From positions 1-33,645 of the forward strand of contig WLMW01000009.1 of NCBI GenBank assembly GCA_009700025.1: DNA of 33,645 nucleotides. The letters are read 5' to 3'. Source of the DNA: Actinomycetota bacterium. Its GTDB lineage: Bacteria; Actinomycetota; Actinomycetes; Nanopelagicales; Nanopelagicaceae. Below are positions 1 through 6,984 of the stretch, piece by piece. The notes below the pieces were generated by a model that did not search any database, was not told the DNA's origin, and saw only the letters and a list, made by a program, of their open reading frames with translations. Each line of letters begins with the position of its first letter. The first letter of the stretch is position 1. Position numbers and translations under genes: made by a program.

Positions 1-787
1 CGGCGTCACGGGACTCCTCTAAAGACTTGATGTATTCGGCGACATCAGAATCTTCCGCAGCAAGACTATTTACATCAGCCTCCCAAGAATCAGATGCAAC
101 CGCTAAATCATCTTGCGGGATTGAGATGGACAGGTAATCTTCAATTGCATGTATGAGTGCCAATGATGCTTTAGGGGAGGGAGCGTTAGCTGCGTAATGG
201 GGTACGGGTACCCATAAAGAAATGGCGTCAATTCCTCGGCGCATGCAACCATCGTGAATTACACCGAGAATCCCAGTAGGCCCTTCATAGTCAGATACAT
301 TTACTCGCAAGCGTTTTGCTATTGATTCAGATGCCGCACTCAAATTAACTTCAATGGGACGACTGTGTGGAATGTCAGCCAACAGAGATCCAAGCGTGAT
401 AATCATCGCAACCTCAAGATCATCTGCTAAATCGAGTAATTCATTTGTAAAGCTTTGCCAACGCATTGATGGCTCGACTCCTTTGACTAAAACAAAGTCA
501 TTCGTGAACTCTGGGCGCAGAACTCCAAAAACTTGCGTTGTAGGCCAAGTAATTTTTCTTGTTCCTGTTTCATCGGTAAAAACAAGTGGTCTATTTACTT
601 GAAAGTCATAAAATTCTTCAGAATCTATACTTGCAATATTGAGTAGGGCATTTGAATTTAGTTCGCTAGTCCAAGTCGTGGTCAGATGCTCAACCGCTCC
701 AATTGCGGCTCCGCCAGCGTCATTCCAACCAGAAAAAGCGATCACCATAATTGGATTTCGCAACGGTGGAATCTGATGTATCTCCAT
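1..787 (-). CDS. PAC2 family protein (3' end outside the window)
   Basis: The minus strand is open from an ATG at 787 to the window edge, giving 262 residues without a stop. The N-terminus reads MEIHQIPPLRNPIMVIAFSG followed by WNDAGGAA, the hallmark opening of actinobacterial PAC2 proteins, which are related to the eukaryotic proteasome assembly chaperone 2 fold. Further matches are the GSLLADIPHSRP segment and the GPTGILGVIHD segment. The C-terminal part is acidic and looks helical. I chose ATG 787 because the family usually has about a dozen residues before the FxGWNDAG motif. An internal ATG at 748 would cut into the conserved start. AAGG lies 9 bases upstream of ATG 787, and a TAAGGT box overlaps it. 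The biochemical role of bacterial PAC2 proteins is not established. It is divergent from the HAD gene, with about 30 bp between them. Confidence 0.88.
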   Translation of the reverse strand, partial: MEIHQIPPLRNPIMVIAFSGWNDAGGAAIGAVEHLTTTWTSELNSNALLNIASIDSEEFYDFQVNRPLVFTDETGTRKITWPTTQVFGVLRPEFTNDFVLVKGVEPSMRWQSFTNELLDLADDLEVAMIITLGSLLADIPHSRPIEVNLSAASESIAKRLRVNVSDYEGPTGILGVIHDGCMRRGIDAISLWVPVPHYAANAPSPKASLALIHAIEDYLSISIPQDDLAVASDSWEADVNSLAAEDSDVAEYIKSLEESRDA

Positions 788-804
788 AGCGCCAAACCTT
801 ACGG

Positions 805-810
805 TAATCT
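805..810 (+). promoter_or_regulatory. Candidate -10 box for the HAD gene (leaderless start)
   Basis: TAATCT fits the actinobacterial TAnnnT -10 pattern and lies 7 bases before the GTG at 818, which would place the transcription start on or next to the start codon. No convincing -35 element is visible. There is no Shine-Dalgarno sequence before GTG 818, which fits a leaderless mRNA. Confidence 0.4.
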
Positions 811-817
811 CCTGCAA

Positions 818-1504
818 GTGAAGAACTCTTTAGCAAGTGAATTCTTTGAAGCGGTTTTCTTTGACATGGATGGTCTTTTGGTTGACTCAGAACCATTGTG
901 GCTAGAGTCGGAAACAGAGATAACCGGGCGATATGGATACGCATGGAGCGATAAGGATCAAGTGGCTTGTCTGGGGGGGCCGCTATCTAAGGTGGGTGAG
1001 TACATGTATGAGCGATGTGGACGTGAGCAATCTCCCGAATTCTTCACTCAGACTCTCATTGAGGTGCAGTCGTCAAAATTGCGTGGAAAAACACCGCTGA
1101 TGCCAGGGGCTATTGAACTTGTACAAGAGTTACAGTCCAAAGGCGTTGCAACAGGCTTGGTATCGGCTAGCCCGAGAAATATTGTTAATGCAGTACTAGA
1201 GAACTTGCATGAGAATCCTTTCCCCTTCACTATAAGTTCAGACGACGTAGTTAATACCAAACCACACCCAGATGCTTATCTGCTCGCAGCCCAAAAAGCA
1301 GGTGCCCAAATACAGCACTCGCTGATTTTTGAGGATTCTCTTACGGGCATAGCGGCCGCAAAATCGAGTGGGGCCTGGCTTATCGCCGTTCCTCACTTAG
1401 TCTACGTCGAAGAGGAGGAGCGTATCCGTCGAATCGGTTCGCTGTCAGAAATGTCCTTCTCCAAGTTACAGGAACTTTATGCAAACTTTAACGCAGAGAT
1501 TTAA
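818..1504 (+). CDS. HAD-superfamily phosphatase, beta-phosphoglucomutase / YniC-like
   Basis: This 228-residue protein has all four HAD motifs: motif I DMDGLLVDSE with nucleophile D16 and D18, motif II Ser116 in LVSAS, motif III Lys148 in TKPHPDAY, and motif IV E172-D173 in FEDSLTGI. The helical cap between residues 25 and 95 is of the subclass I type seen in beta-phosphoglucomutase and sugar-phosphate phosphatases. It probably hydrolyses a small phosphorylated metabolite in the cytoplasm; the substrate cannot be read from sequence. The reading frame is open further upstream, to an ATG at 686, but that would overlap the divergent PAC2 gene and add 44 residues unlike the family. GTG 818, 15 codons before the catalytic Asp and just after a -10-like box, is preferred. 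Its stop overlaps the stop of the convergent nuclease gene by 4 bp. Confidence 0.85.
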   Translation: MKNSLASEFFEAVFFDMDGLLVDSEPLWLESETEITGRYGYAWSDKDQVACLGGPLSKVGEYMYERCGREQSPEFFTQTLIEVQSSKLRGKTPLMPGAIELVQELQSKGVATGLVSASPRNIVNAVLENLHENPFPFTISSDDVVNTKPHPDAYLLAAQKAGAQIQHSLIFEDSLTGIAAAKSSGAWLIAVPHLVYVEEEERIRRIGSLSEMSFSKLQELYANFNAEI

Positions 1505-2265
1505 TCATTGTGTGCTGGACAGATGGTCTTAAAAAAACACCAATCACAAAGTTTACTCGGCTTAGGTGGCCAATAATTTTTTTCAATTGAAATAAATATG
1601 TCTGTTGCTGTTCGGTGCAGAAATTTTTCGGCTGATTCTAAATCAGATAACTTAGGATTACTCTTTACTAATTTACCATCGCCTAAATAGATAAGCTGGA
1701 GTAAACGCGGAAGCACGCCATTTGTTTTCCAGTATAAGAGTGCATAAACACGCAATTGAAAGAGCGCTTTTTCTTCCCAGCCGTATTTGGGAGATTTCCC
1801 AGTTTTATAGTCAATGATTCGCACTTCACCGGTTGGGGCCACATCGAGTCGATCTACATAACCATGCAAATACACATTTTCCTCAAAGTCATCTTCTAAG
1901 TGCATTTCCCGATGAGTGGCTTCGAAAGTAGCGGGATTTTCCAACGTGAAATACGTAGTCAAGAGGGAGGCCGCTCGATCTAGCCATTCCTTTTCATTCG
2001 TGACCAAAGTTGCCAACTCGGGTTTAGCCTCTATTTGCTCTTGCCAACTTTTCGGAAGTAGTTCTATTGCATGTGCAGGAGTGCGATCCTGTGGCAGTTT
2101 CTCAAAAAGATCATGTAACACTGTGTGGACTAAAGTTCCACGTTCGGCATCAAGGCTCGGGGGTTGAGGAAGTTTGTCTATCGATCGGTATTTATAGAGC
2201 TGTGGGCAATTGTTATAGTCATTGACGCTACTTGGTGATAATCGAAGACGGGAATCAGAGCTCAC
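1501..2265 (-). CDS. RecB-like PD-(D/E)XK nuclease with Fe-S cysteine cluster
   Basis: From GTG 2265 the product is 254 residues. Visible signatures are LSPSSVNDYNNCPQLYKYR at the N-terminus, His47 in RGTLVH, Asp138 in GYVDRLD, and the PD-(D/E)XK core IIDYKTGK with D152 and K154. Cys20, Cys240, Cys243 and Cys249 (C-x2-C-x5-C at the C-terminus) match the [4Fe-4S] arrangement of the AddB/Cas4/RecB-like exonuclease family. It is likely a DNA exonuclease in repair or recombination. The frame extends upstream to 2358, but that would overlap trmI by 42 bp. GTG 2265 lies 7 bases after a TATCTT box and matches the usual family start. The neighbour order (nuclease divergent from trmI) is also seen in mycobacteria, where Rv2119 is the counterpart. 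It is not linked to cas genes here, so a CRISPR role is not suggested. Confidence 0.85.
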   Translation of the reverse strand: MSSDSRLRLSPSSVNDYNNCPQLYKYRSIDKLPQPPSLDAERGTLVHTVLHDLFEKLPQDRTPAHAIELLPKSWQEQIEAKPELATLVTNEKEWLDRAASLLTTYFTLENPATFEATHREMHLEDDFEENVYLHGYVDRLDVAPTGEVRIIDYKTGKSPKYGWEEKALFQLRVYALLYWKTNGVLPRLLQLIYLGDGKLVKSNPKLSDLESAEKFLHRTATDIFISIEKNYWPPKPSKLCDWCFFKTICPAHND

Positions 2266-2272
2266 GAGTCGC

Positions 2273-2278
2273 AAGATA
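2273..2278 (-). promoter_or_regulatory. Candidate -10 box for the RecB-like gene
   Basis: On the minus strand the sequence is TATCTT, followed by seven bases (gcgactc) and then GTG 2265. The spacing puts the transcript start at the start codon. No Shine-Dalgarno sequence is present, so a leaderless mRNA is likely. It lies back to back with the trmI promoter. Confidence 0.45.
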
Positions 2279-2304
2279 CTCGTACTTTGGGAAATATTTT
2301 CGCC

Positions 2305-2310
2305 TAAGAT
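2305..2310 (+). promoter_or_regulatory. Candidate -10 box for trmI and the downstream operon
   Basis: TAAGAT followed by six bases (actctc) and GTG 2317. It fits the TAnnnT -10 pattern with the transcript starting at the GTG. This would be the main promoter of the trmI-pafBC-tat-helY operon. No clear -35 is visible. The two divergent -10 boxes are only 26 bp apart. Confidence 0.45.
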
Positions 2311-2316
2311 ACTCTC

Positions 2317-3168
2317 GTGTCGAATCAGGGGTATTTCGCAGCGGGGGACCGCATTCAACTCACTGACCCTAAAGGTAAGTTATACAGCTTTACGGTAACC
2401 CCTGGAAAAGAATGGCACACCCACAAAGGGTGGATTACACATGATGACTTGATCGGCATGCCTGAAGGTTCTGTGGTTAGCACCACTGCAGGTTTGAAAT
2501 TTACCGCCTTCAAACCACTTTTGGCTGACTACGTTTTGACGATGCCACGGGGAGCGACAATTGTCTATCCTAAAGATGCCGCGATGATAGTTGGCTTGGC
2601 GGACATCTACCCAGGGGCGAGAGTTCTAGAGGCTGGGGTAGGAAGTGGCGCATTAACAATCTCTCTTTTACGAGCGGTCGGAACACAAGGATCTGTTCAT
2701 TCGGTTGAGCGACGACCTGACTTTGCCGAAAACGCGCTCTCTAATGTGGAGAATTATTTTGTCACCCGTCCCTCCAACTGGAGCTTGACCGTTGGAGATT
2801 TACAAGATCAAGAAGTGAGTAATGAGTATGACCGGGTGATTTTAGACATGCTTGCACCGTGGGAGTGTGTCGAGCTCGCGGCAACAGCCCTGAGACCAGG
2901 TGGAGTTTTCATGGCATACGTGGCAACTACAACACAACTCTCTGTAACCGCCGAGGCGATAAAAGCAGATGGAAGATTTACTGAGCCCGAGAGTTCGGAA
3001 ACAATAGTTCGCGGGTGGCATCACGAGGGCCTAGCAGTTAGACCGCAACAGAGAATGATCGGCCATACAGGATTTCTTATACAGTCTCGAAGAATGGCAC
3101 CGGGTGTAGAAGTATTAGCCCGTCGCCGTCGGCCGGCAAAAGGGGCATACGGTGTCTCGGAAGATTGA
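2317..3168 (+). CDS. trmI: tRNA (adenine-58-N1)-methyltransferase
   Basis: The protein has 283 residues. TrmI methylates N1 of adenine 58 in the T-loop of tRNAs using S-adenosylmethionine and works as a homotetramer. Residues 1-75 form the family's beta-rich N-terminal domain. The Rossmann methyltransferase domain follows, with SAM motif I LEAGVGSGALT at 104-114, Glu131 at the end of strand 2 (VERRPDF) and ILDMLAPWE with Asp177. Length and order match Mycobacterium tuberculosis Rv2118c. The start is GTG 2317, six bases after a -10-like box and without a Shine-Dalgarno. The stop at 3166-3168 lies inside the next gene, pafB (17-bp overlap), so the two are probably translationally coupled. In most actinobacteria a proteasome/pupylation locus follows trmI; here it does not. 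Confidence 0.95.
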   Translation: MSNQGYFAAGDRIQLTDPKGKLYSFTVTPGKEWHTHKGWITHDDLIGMPEGSVVSTTAGLKFTAFKPLLADYVLTMPRGATIVYPKDAAMIVGLADIYPGARVLEAGVGSGALTISLLRAVGTQGSVHSVERRPDFAENALSNVENYFVTRPSNWSLTVGDLQDQEVSNEYDRVILDMLAPWECVELAATALRPGGVFMAYVATTTQLSVTAEAIKADGRFTEPESSETIVRGWHHEGLAVRPQQRMIGHTGFLIQSRRMAPGVEVLARRRRPAKGAYGVSED

Positions 3169-4093
3169 AAGGTTAATTAATTTAACTATCGCGCTTTTAG
3201 CTACAAAGAGATATCTCACAAAGAGTGAAATTTTTAGATCAGTAGATGGTTACGAAGGCGCTGCTGAAGCAAAAGAACGTATGTTTGAACGTGATAAAGA
3301 TGATTTGCGTAATTTAGGTGTTGAAATAGAAGTTGGCAGTTTTGATCCAGTATTTGAAGATGAAGCTGGATACAGAATAAAACCAGAAGGTTACTCTCTA
3401 AATCTGGGAGAGATTACTGGAACACAGGTGGCGCTTTTATCCCTTGCAGCCGAAGCATGGCGTGGGGCCGCTTTAGATGATGAAGCCCACAGGGCCTTAA
3501 ATAAACTCCACTCAATGGGAATCGAATCAGATATGGATGCGCTTCCCATCATTGCACCACGTCTGTTTTCAACCCATAGTGATTTTCAGGTAATTACCCA
3601 TGCAATATCAAAACGCAAAAGAATCTCGTTTCAATATCTTAATCCAGAGTTAGTAGCTGAATCTCGCACTCTTGAGCCCTATGCCATTGCAACTAGAAAT
3701 GCACACTGGTATTTATCAGGATGGGACGTAGCTAAAGATGCGCTACGCACTTTTCGGCTAGATAGAATCGATGGTCAGATTGTCACAGGCAAAGATGAGA
3801 ACCTGTATGAGATTCCGAAGGGTTTTGATGTTTTTGATAACTTAGATGTTGAAACTCCTGATAAAACAACTACGATTCGCATTCGTAAAGGTAAGGCACA
3901 GTTGCTGCGCAGTACGGCCCTAACGACCGAGGATCTCGGCGATTGGGACCTCATCACATTGAATTACGTAGACCAGTTCCAACTGATCGATCTCATTCTC
4001 TGGCATGGGGAAGATGTAATGGTTGAAAAGCCAGAGAATCTCCGTGATGAGATTATTTCTCGACTTCGACAGATAGTCGCAATACATGGCTAA
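3152..4093 (+). CDS. pafB: PafB-type WYL-domain transcriptional regulator
   Basis: This 313-residue protein opens with MSRKIERLINLTIALLATKR, the characteristic PafB winged-helix start, followed by a helix with ERMFERDKDDLRNLG. A WYL domain lies near residues 150-225, with HWYLSGWD and FRLDRIDG, and a C-terminal extension follows. In mycobacteria PafB and PafC form a heterodimer that activates the LexA/RecA-independent DNA-damage response, with the WYL domain sensing a nucleic-acid ligand. The start is GTG 3152, inside the end of trmI, and the gene overlaps pafC by 8 bp. In other actinobacteria pafBC follows pafA of the pupylation system. No Pup ligase or proteasome gene is present in this stretch, which supports the view that PafBC acts apart from pupylation. 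Confidence 0.93.
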   Translation: MSRKIERLINLTIALLATKRYLTKSEIFRSVDGYEGAAEAKERMFERDKDDLRNLGVEIEVGSFDPVFEDEAGYRIKPEGYSLNLGEITGTQVALLSLAAEAWRGAALDDEAHRALNKLHSMGIESDMDALPIIAPRLFSTHSDFQVITHAISKRKRISFQYLNPELVAESRTLEPYAIATRNAHWYLSGWDVAKDALRTFRLDRIDGQIVTGKDENLYEIPKGFDVFDNLDVETPDKTTTIRIRKGKAQLLRSTALTTEDLGDWDLITLNYVDQFQLIDLILWHGEDVMVEKPENLRDEIISRLRQIVAIHG

Positions 4094-5009
4094 AACACCA
4101 CAAACCCCACTGTCTCGAGCAGCTAGACTGCTAGACCTTGTTCCGTATTTGAATACACATCAGGGAATAGGATTAGAAGCACTCTCAAAAGAATTTAACG
4201 TCACGCAAACTCAGCTCGTGGCAGATCTGACGACTCTTTGGATGTGTGGCTTGCCAGGCTACACGCCGCTTGAACTCATGGATTTATCGTTTGATTCAGG
4301 TTTTGTAACAATACATAATGCTGAAACGCTCTCACAGCCGCGTGCACTCACGGACGAAGAGATTATTTCGCTTTTACTCGGACTAGATTTGATTATTGAT
4401 TCGCTTCCCGAGGATCGTGAGGACTTGAAAACTCAAGCTCTAGACCTCATTCAAAAACTATCGCAGCGTGGGTCAGTGTCCTCTGCGTTGCGTGCAGTAC
4501 AGAGTGTTCCTGGGACTTTACGGGCCACCATTCAAAATGCGGTCAAGGGTAGGACTGGTTTGAAAATGATCTATCACTCTTCCTACTCCGACACAGTTTC
4601 AGAACGCAGAGTCTTGCCACTAGAGTTGTATGAGAACGATGGTAGTGAGTATCTGCGAGCGGTCTGCCATAGCGCGCATGCAATTAGAAATTTCAGAATA
4701 GATCGAATCAAAACTGCATCTGATGATTCACTCACCGACTTTGAAAAAATCCTGATTGATGAAGCACCAGTCGCACAAACCACATATATGATTAAGACTC
4801 ATTCGCGTAATAGAACTATCATGGAGAGGTTTTCGATTGCGAAGGAGGAGTTTAAAGAAGAGCTGCTAACCACGTCATATTCGATGGAATGGATTAGACG
4901 GTCTGTGATGTCCTGTTCGGGGGATGCTGAGTTGATCTCGCCGCCGCAGACCAGGACAGATATTGCCCGGATGGCCCAGTCGCTTCTCAATCGGTATTTA
5001 GAGCAGTAG
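4086..5009 (+). CDS. pafC: PafC-type WYL-domain transcriptional regulator
   Basis: This 307-residue partner of PafB starts at ATG 4086, 8 bp inside pafB. The N-terminal segment (SRAARLLDLVPYLNTHQGIG, then ALSKEFNVTQTQLVADL) is a winged helix-turn-helix. The WYL-like domain is near residues 150-210 and includes EYLRAVCHSAHAIRNFRIDRI, so the literal W-Y-L triad is not conserved, as is common in PafC. A C-terminal domain covers the last 80 residues. It probably pairs with the preceding product as the PafBC heterodimer controlling DNA repair genes. It is the last gene before an 80-bp space leading to tatA, so a fresh promoter for the tat genes is possible. Confidence 0.9.
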   Translation: MAKTPQTPLSRAARLLDLVPYLNTHQGIGLEALSKEFNVTQTQLVADLTTLWMCGLPGYTPLELMDLSFDSGFVTIHNAETLSQPRALTDEEIISLLLGLDLIIDSLPEDREDLKTQALDLIQKLSQRGSVSSALRAVQSVPGTLRATIQNAVKGRTGLKMIYHSSYSDTVSERRVLPLELYENDGSEYLRAVCHSAHAIRNFRIDRIKTASDDSLTDFEKILIDEAPVAQTTYMIKTHSRNRTIMERFSIAKEEFKEELLTTSYSMEWIRRSVMSCSGDAELISPPQTRTDIARMAQSLLNRYLEQ

Positions 5010-5040
5010 TTTCACCTTTCCAGAGCGCAACACGTTAAGG

Positions 5041-5046
5041 TAGTCT
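5041..5046 (+). promoter_or_regulatory. Weak candidate -10 box upstream of tatA
   Basis: TAGTCT in the 80-bp pafC-tatA spacer fits TAnnnT. The hexamer 17 bp upstream (TTCCAG) is a poor -35. An Shine-Dalgarno (AAGGGAG, 5075-5081) and a leader of about 35 bases follow before ATG 5090. Weak support only. Confidence 0.25.
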
Positions 5047-5089
5047 TGGCCCGTACTTGTTATTTCTTATAAAAAAGGGAGTTTGCCCG

Positions 5090-5275
5090 ATGTTTCTGCG
5101 CGAACCTAGCCATATATTGATTCTTCTCATCGTTGTCCTTGTACTTTTTGGCGCTAAGCGCTTACCAGACTCTGCTCGCTCGTTAGGGCGATCTATGCGT
5201 ATATTCAAAAGTGAGATGAAAGAATTGAAGACGGATGAGAAAAAGACCGAGGACGATACTTCTTCTGAGAAGTAG
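5090..5275 (+). CDS. tatA: Twin-arginine translocase subunit TatA
   Basis: TatA polymerises to form the passage for folded proteins across the cytoplasmic membrane. The 61-residue product has the family layout: a short N-terminus (MFLREPSH), one transmembrane helix at about residues 8-20 ([12 protein letters not shown]), the FGAKRLPD hinge, an amphipathic helix ([19 protein letters not shown]) and a charged tail rich in Lys, Glu and Asp. ATG 5090 is chosen because AAGGGAG lies 8 bases upstream; a longer reading from 5057 adds residues unlike TatA. tatC follows 6 bp later. No tatB is present nearby, which is normal for actinobacteria, where tatB usually lies elsewhere. Confidence 0.93.
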   Translation: MFLREPSHILILLIVVLVLFGAKRLPDSARSLGRSMRIFKSEMKELKTDEKKTEDDTSSEK

Positions 5276-5281
5276 ATAGTT

Positions 5282-6097
5282 ATGGCGTCACAATCAGACG
5301 CACGGATGCCGTTACTTGATCACCTTCGCGAACTTCGCAAAAGAGTTTTTCGCGCTTCCGTAGCAATTGTCAGTGCCTCCACTGTGGGATGGTATTTCTA
5401 CAACACAATTATTTCGCAATTAGCAATGCCTGTTTGCGATCTAGAAGCAGCCAAAAAATCAGGAGCCACCTACTGTGGTGCGTTGTATATAAACGGCGTA
5501 CTTGGCCCGCTTAATTTACAAATAAAAGTGGCGCTATTATCAGGTGTAATACTTTCAGCTCCGTTTTGGCTTTACCAACTTTGGGCCTTCATTGCTCCTG
5601 GATTACACCGAAAAGAGAAGCGTAATTCGATTCTCTTTTTAGTGACGGCGACACCATTTTTTGCATTCGGAGCGACTCTTGGTTACTTAGTTCTTCCCAT
5701 TGCGATCAAAGTACTTTTCGGTTTTACCCCTAATGCGCTTGCAAACTTAGTTAAGTTTGATGACTATCTCGATTTCGTCATGCGAATAATCCTTCTCTTT
5801 GGTTTAGCTTTTGAACTTCCAGTATTTCTAGTGACTTTTAATCTCATTGGATTCTTACGAGGCAGGACAATTCTCAAGCCCTGGCGGATCTGGATCTTTT
5901 CCATTGTGCTCTTTACCGCAGCATTTACTCCCACTGCTGATCCGTTTACGATGCTGCTTTTGGCTTTACCGTTATGTGCTCTGTACTTCATGGCAGGCGG
6001 AATAGCGTTATTTGTTGATAGCCGCCGTGACAAAAAAGTCAAAACTATTGAATTAGGCGTTTCATCTATTGGAAGTGCGACTTCAATCGACGATTAG
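5282..6097 (+). CDS. tatC: Sec-independent protein translocase TatC
   Basis: TatC is the twin-arginine signal-peptide receptor of the Tat complex. The 271-residue protein starts with MPLLDHLRELRKRVFRA, the cytoplasmic segment that contacts the signal peptide. It has six predicted membrane helices, the conserved PFWLYQLWAFIAPGLHRKEKR loop, and FGLAFELPVF with the conserved membrane-embedded Glu. The order tatA-tatC downstream of pafBC is the usual actinobacterial arrangement. The last 30 residues are a short polar tail. Start ATG 5282 has only a weak ribosome-binding sequence, and coupling to tatA is likely. Confidence 0.95.
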   Translation: MASQSDARMPLLDHLRELRKRVFRASVAIVSASTVGWYFYNTIISQLAMPVCDLEAAKKSGATYCGALYINGVLGPLNLQIKVALLSGVILSAPFWLYQLWAFIAPGLHRKEKRNSILFLVTATPFFAFGATLGYLVLPIAIKVLFGFTPNALANLVKFDDYLDFVMRIILLFGLAFELPVFLVTFNLIGFLRGRTILKPWRIWIFSIVLFTAAFTPTADPFTMLLLALPLCALYFMAGGIALFVDSRRDKKVKTIELGVSSIGSATSIDD

Positions 6098-6102
6098 CGC
6101 GA

Positions 6103-6108
6103 TAAGGT
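6103..6108 (+). promoter_or_regulatory. Candidate internal -10 box before the lipid kinase gene
   Basis: TAAGGT followed by six bases (cgcctc) and ATG 6115. The geometry is the same as before trmI and aroH. It would allow a separate leaderless transcript for the lipid kinase, helY and downstream genes. There is no Shine-Dalgarno sequence before this ATG. Confidence 0.35.
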
Positions 6109-6114
6109 CGCCTC

Positions 6115-6984
6115 ATGTGGGCGCTAGCGATTAACCCGACTTCCGGCTCCGGCAAAGGCGCTGAAGTGGGACGCTACGTTGCAGATTTTCTTGATACGCA
6201 CGGAGAAAACCATCGAATCATTTCCGGGAGATCATCCTCTGAACTTATAGACCAACTCTCACACTTCATTTCAAGTTCCACGCCTTGCAAAGGAGTTATT
6301 GCCGTCGGAGGAGATGGTCTGTTTCACAATGTTATTCAAAAAACAGTATCTGCTCAAATCCCACTAGCTGTAATTCCGGCAGGTACGGGTAATGATTTTG
6401 TTCGGACATTAGGGTGGCCCTTAACCCACCTGGATGAGTATTTAGAAAGGATACTCTCAAGCCAACCACAAAAAGTTGATTTGGGATTTGTTGATGGGGA
6501 GTGGTTCGGTGCAATTTTATCGACCGGGTTTGATTCAGTCGTGAACGAAAAAGCCAACTCGATGAAATGGCCCACTGGCCCAATGAAATATAACGTTGCG
6601 ATAGCTATTGAACTTCCGAGGTTCTCACCTCGCCATTATGAGATTGAGTTGGACGATAGAACTATTTCAGCAGAGGCAATGCTGATTGCAGTCTCGAACG
6701 GTCAATCCTATGGTGGTGGAATGTTGGTTTGCCCAGATGCTGATATTACTGATGGTCTATTCGATGTGATGGTCTTGCATCCAGTTTCGAAGATTGAATT
6801 CCTAAAAGTGTTTCCCCGTGTTTTCAAAGGCACGCACGTGACTCATCCAGCAGTTGAAATTGTTCGCAGCAGAAATGTACGTATTTCAGCCGATGCAGTT
6901 GCCTATGCAGACGGTGAGCGTATTGGTGTACTTCCAATATCAGCCCAATGTGTGCCTAAAGCGATGTTGACATGGAAACGATGA
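6115..6984 (+). CDS. Diacylglycerol/lipid kinase family protein
   Basis: The 289-residue protein has the two-domain architecture of DagK/YegS lipid kinases. Visible signatures are AINPTSGSGKG (residues 4-14), the nucleotide-binding GGDGLFHNVI in place of the common GGDGTxxEV, PAGTGNDFVRTLGW, and VCPDADITDGLFDVMVL in the C-terminal beta domain. It probably phosphorylates diacylglycerol or a related lipid at the inner face of the membrane. The Thr-to-Leu change after GGDG also occurs, as far as I recall, in actinobacterial homologues between tatC and helY, so I do not take it as inactivation. Its TGA overlaps the helY ATG (ATGA at 6981-6984), so helY is probably translated by coupling. Confidence 0.88.
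   Translation: MWALAINPTSGSGKGAEVGRYVADFLDTHGENHRIISGRSSSELIDQLSHFISSSTPCKGVIAVGGDGLFHNVIQKTVSAQIPLAVIPAGTGNDFVRTLGWPLTHLDEYLERILSSQPQKVDLGFVDGEWFGAILSTGFDSVVNEKANSMKWPTGPMKYNVAIAIELPRFSPRHYEIELDDRTISAEAMLIAVSNGQSYGGGMLVCPDADITDGLFDVMVLHPVSKIEFLKVFPRVFKGTHVTHPAVEIVRSRNVRISADAVAYADGERIGVLPISAQCVPKAMLTWKR

Noticed and set aside
686-817. Upstream extension of the HAD gene to ATG 686
   Set aside because: It would lie antisense over the well-supported PAC2 gene start, and the added 44 residues do not resemble the family.
1501-2265. RecB-like nuclease as a Cas4 protein of a CRISPR system
   Set aside because: It has the Cas4-like cysteine cluster, but there are no cas1/cas2 genes or repeats nearby, and its place next to trmI is the ordinary actinobacterial one.
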